A stretch of 64,000 bases of DNA from an uncultured Roseburia sp. (lineage in GTDB: Bacteria > Bacillota > Clostridia > Lachnospirales > Lachnospiraceae), in the NCBI GenBank assembly GCA_947642555.1, contig CANRSX010000006.1, positions 62,001 through 126,000 of the forward strand. Direction: 5' to 3'. The notes below the pieces were generated by a model that did not search any database, had not been told where the DNA came from, and saw nothing but the letters and a program-made list of their open reading frames with translations. Each line of letters begins with the position of its first letter. Position 1 is the stretch's first letter. Shown piece after piece: positions 63,237 through 64,000 of this stretch. The position numbers were made by a program, and so were the translations under genes.

Positions 63237-64000
63237 TATCTCACAACCTCCACGCTTGTTGCCCCGTCCATGCTGCCCATGCTGCCGTCCGTCATGCCAA
63301 GATCCTGCTCGGAATACATCTGCTCCGGCGAGAAGGTCTGACCTTCCACGATCATCCCGGAATAGTCGTAGATCATCTTATCGCCTTCCTGTAACTCACC
63401 GCCCGTCACCTCGGTGTAGTAGTCCACCTCGTCGCCGAGCGTCACGCTCTTTTTCACCGCGGTCGCGGTGCCGTCGTCATTTCCCTCTGCGACGAGCACA
63501 TAGGCGTCGCCGTTGTCGTCATAGCGGATCAGGTCGTAGGGAATCGCGAGCACCTCGCCCTTCTCCTGAATCATCACCTTCACCTTTGCCTCCATGCCCA
63601 CCAGAAGCTCTGTGTTATCCAGTGCGATCTCTACGGAATAACCGCCTGCCGACTGTCCGTCCGCGGACTGCTCCTTGACGCGCACGACTCTGGAAACGGT
63701 GCCCTTAATCTCCTCCTCGCCGGTCGCGCTTGCCGTCACAACAGCGCTCATGCCCTCCTGGAGCTGTAAAATATCGGCCTCCGCAACCGTCGCCGACACT
63801 TTTAAAGCGCTCGTGTCCTCAATCGTTAAAATCGTGACCTTCTCGCCGTTGATATCCCCGACGCGCACATTGATCGCCGTCACAACGCCGCCGCAGGGAG
63901 CCGTGACCACGCAGTCCTCCAACTGTTCGCGCAGGCTCTTTAACGTGTCATTGGTCGTGGAATCCGCATCCTTATACCGGTTCAGCTCCACCTGCAGCTG
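63236..64000 (-). CDS. HlyD/MacA-type membrane-fusion (adaptor) protein, C-terminal part
   Basis: About 254 C-terminal residues are inside the window; the frame is open through the right edge, so the GTG at 63991 is not taken as the start. Visible are the end of a coiled coil (DADSTTNDTLKSLREQLEDC), the lipoyl-like half motif VVTAPCGGVVTAINVRVGD, a beta-barrel (ALKVSATVAEADILQLQEGM) and the membrane-proximal domain. The tail is Gly/Met/Ser-rich (GMTDGSMGSMDGATS). It forms the extracellular adaptor of the exporter encoded by the next two genes. Confidence 0.92.
   Translation of the reverse strand, partial: QLQVELNRYKDADSTTNDTLKSLREQLEDCVVTAPCGGVVTAINVRVGDINGEKVTILTIEDTSALKVSATVAEADILQLQEGMSAVVTASATGEEEIKGTVSRVVRVKEQSADGQSAGGYSVEIALDNTELLVGMEAKVKVMIQEKGEVLAIPYDLIRYDDNGDAYVLVAEGNDDGTATAVKKSVTLGDEVDYYTEVTGGELQEGDKMIYDYSGMIVEGQTFSPEQMYSEQDLGMTDGSMGSMDGATSVEVVR

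Overview
The window reads as a chromosomal segment of a gut-type Lachnospiraceae (Clostridia, Bacillota). Pointers are a G+C-rich clostridial codon style, strong GGAGG ribosome binding sites, a CIRCE-controlled hrcA-grpE-dnaK-dnaJ operon, a YtvI-like permease, DUF6033 and DUF2225 proteins, LplB/LplC-type sugar importers, a MobL-like relaxase fragment and many GH1/GH3/LacI/AraC sugar genes. This assignment comes from gene content only; no rRNA or tRNA gene was seen.

Layout. 1-7.7 kb is accessory DNA: an AAA-ATPase-like gene cut by the left edge, an XRE regulator beside a flavodoxin fragment, an AT-rich HEPN-motif protein between 52-bp direct repeats, a broken Tn554-like tnpB/tnpC pair whose recombinase is fused to a relaxase N-terminus, a complete type III toxin-antitoxin locus (promoter, three 34-nt toxI repeats, attenuator, toxN, terminator), scraps of conjugation-like genes and an IS66::IS110 chimeric ORF. 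7.7-21.4 kb is one catabolic regulon: a leftward operon (solute-binding protein, two permeases, enolase-superfamily enzyme, VOC protein, GH1 beta-glucosidase, two Gfo/Idh/MocA oxidoreductases, SelA/DgaE-like PLP enzyme, amidohydrolase), and, divergently, a LacI regulator with two RidA proteins. The operator lies inside the promoter spacer of the leftward operon. 21.4-21.7 kb holds two copies of a structured repeat family, followed by an Rpn/PD-(D/E)XK gene. 23-26 kb has a membrane alpha/beta hydrolase coupled to glycerate kinase. 26.3-34.4 kb is a second glycoside system (AraC regulator, LplB/LplC permeases, lipoprotein, large GH3 enzyme).

34.8-45.2 kb is mostly housekeeping: MBL-fold hydrolase, NSS transporter, SCP2-like protein, MocR-type regulator, DUF2225, glnS, DUF6033, trpS, ytvI-like. 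45.2-50.2 kb has hicAB, more repeat copies, an alpha/beta hydrolase, luxS, and a Sel1-repeat/J-domain pair. 50.4-53.9 kb is a two-component system with an ABC exporter. A yefM-parE type module, the heat-shock operon, an Ig-like lipoprotein and a MacAB-type efflux operon (cut by the right edge) finish the window.

Most notable: (i) a dispersed ~160-185 bp intergenic element present in three near-complete, one 5'-truncated and three fragmentary or inverted forms, with conserved ends and stems whose two arms change together between copies; (ii) the toxIN locus; (iii) the HEPN cassette between direct repeats; (iv) two in-frame mobile-element chimeras; (v) the PLP-lyase/RidA catabolic regulon, which may process an amino-sugar-derived glycoside. 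All functions are read from sequence by eye; no database search was run.
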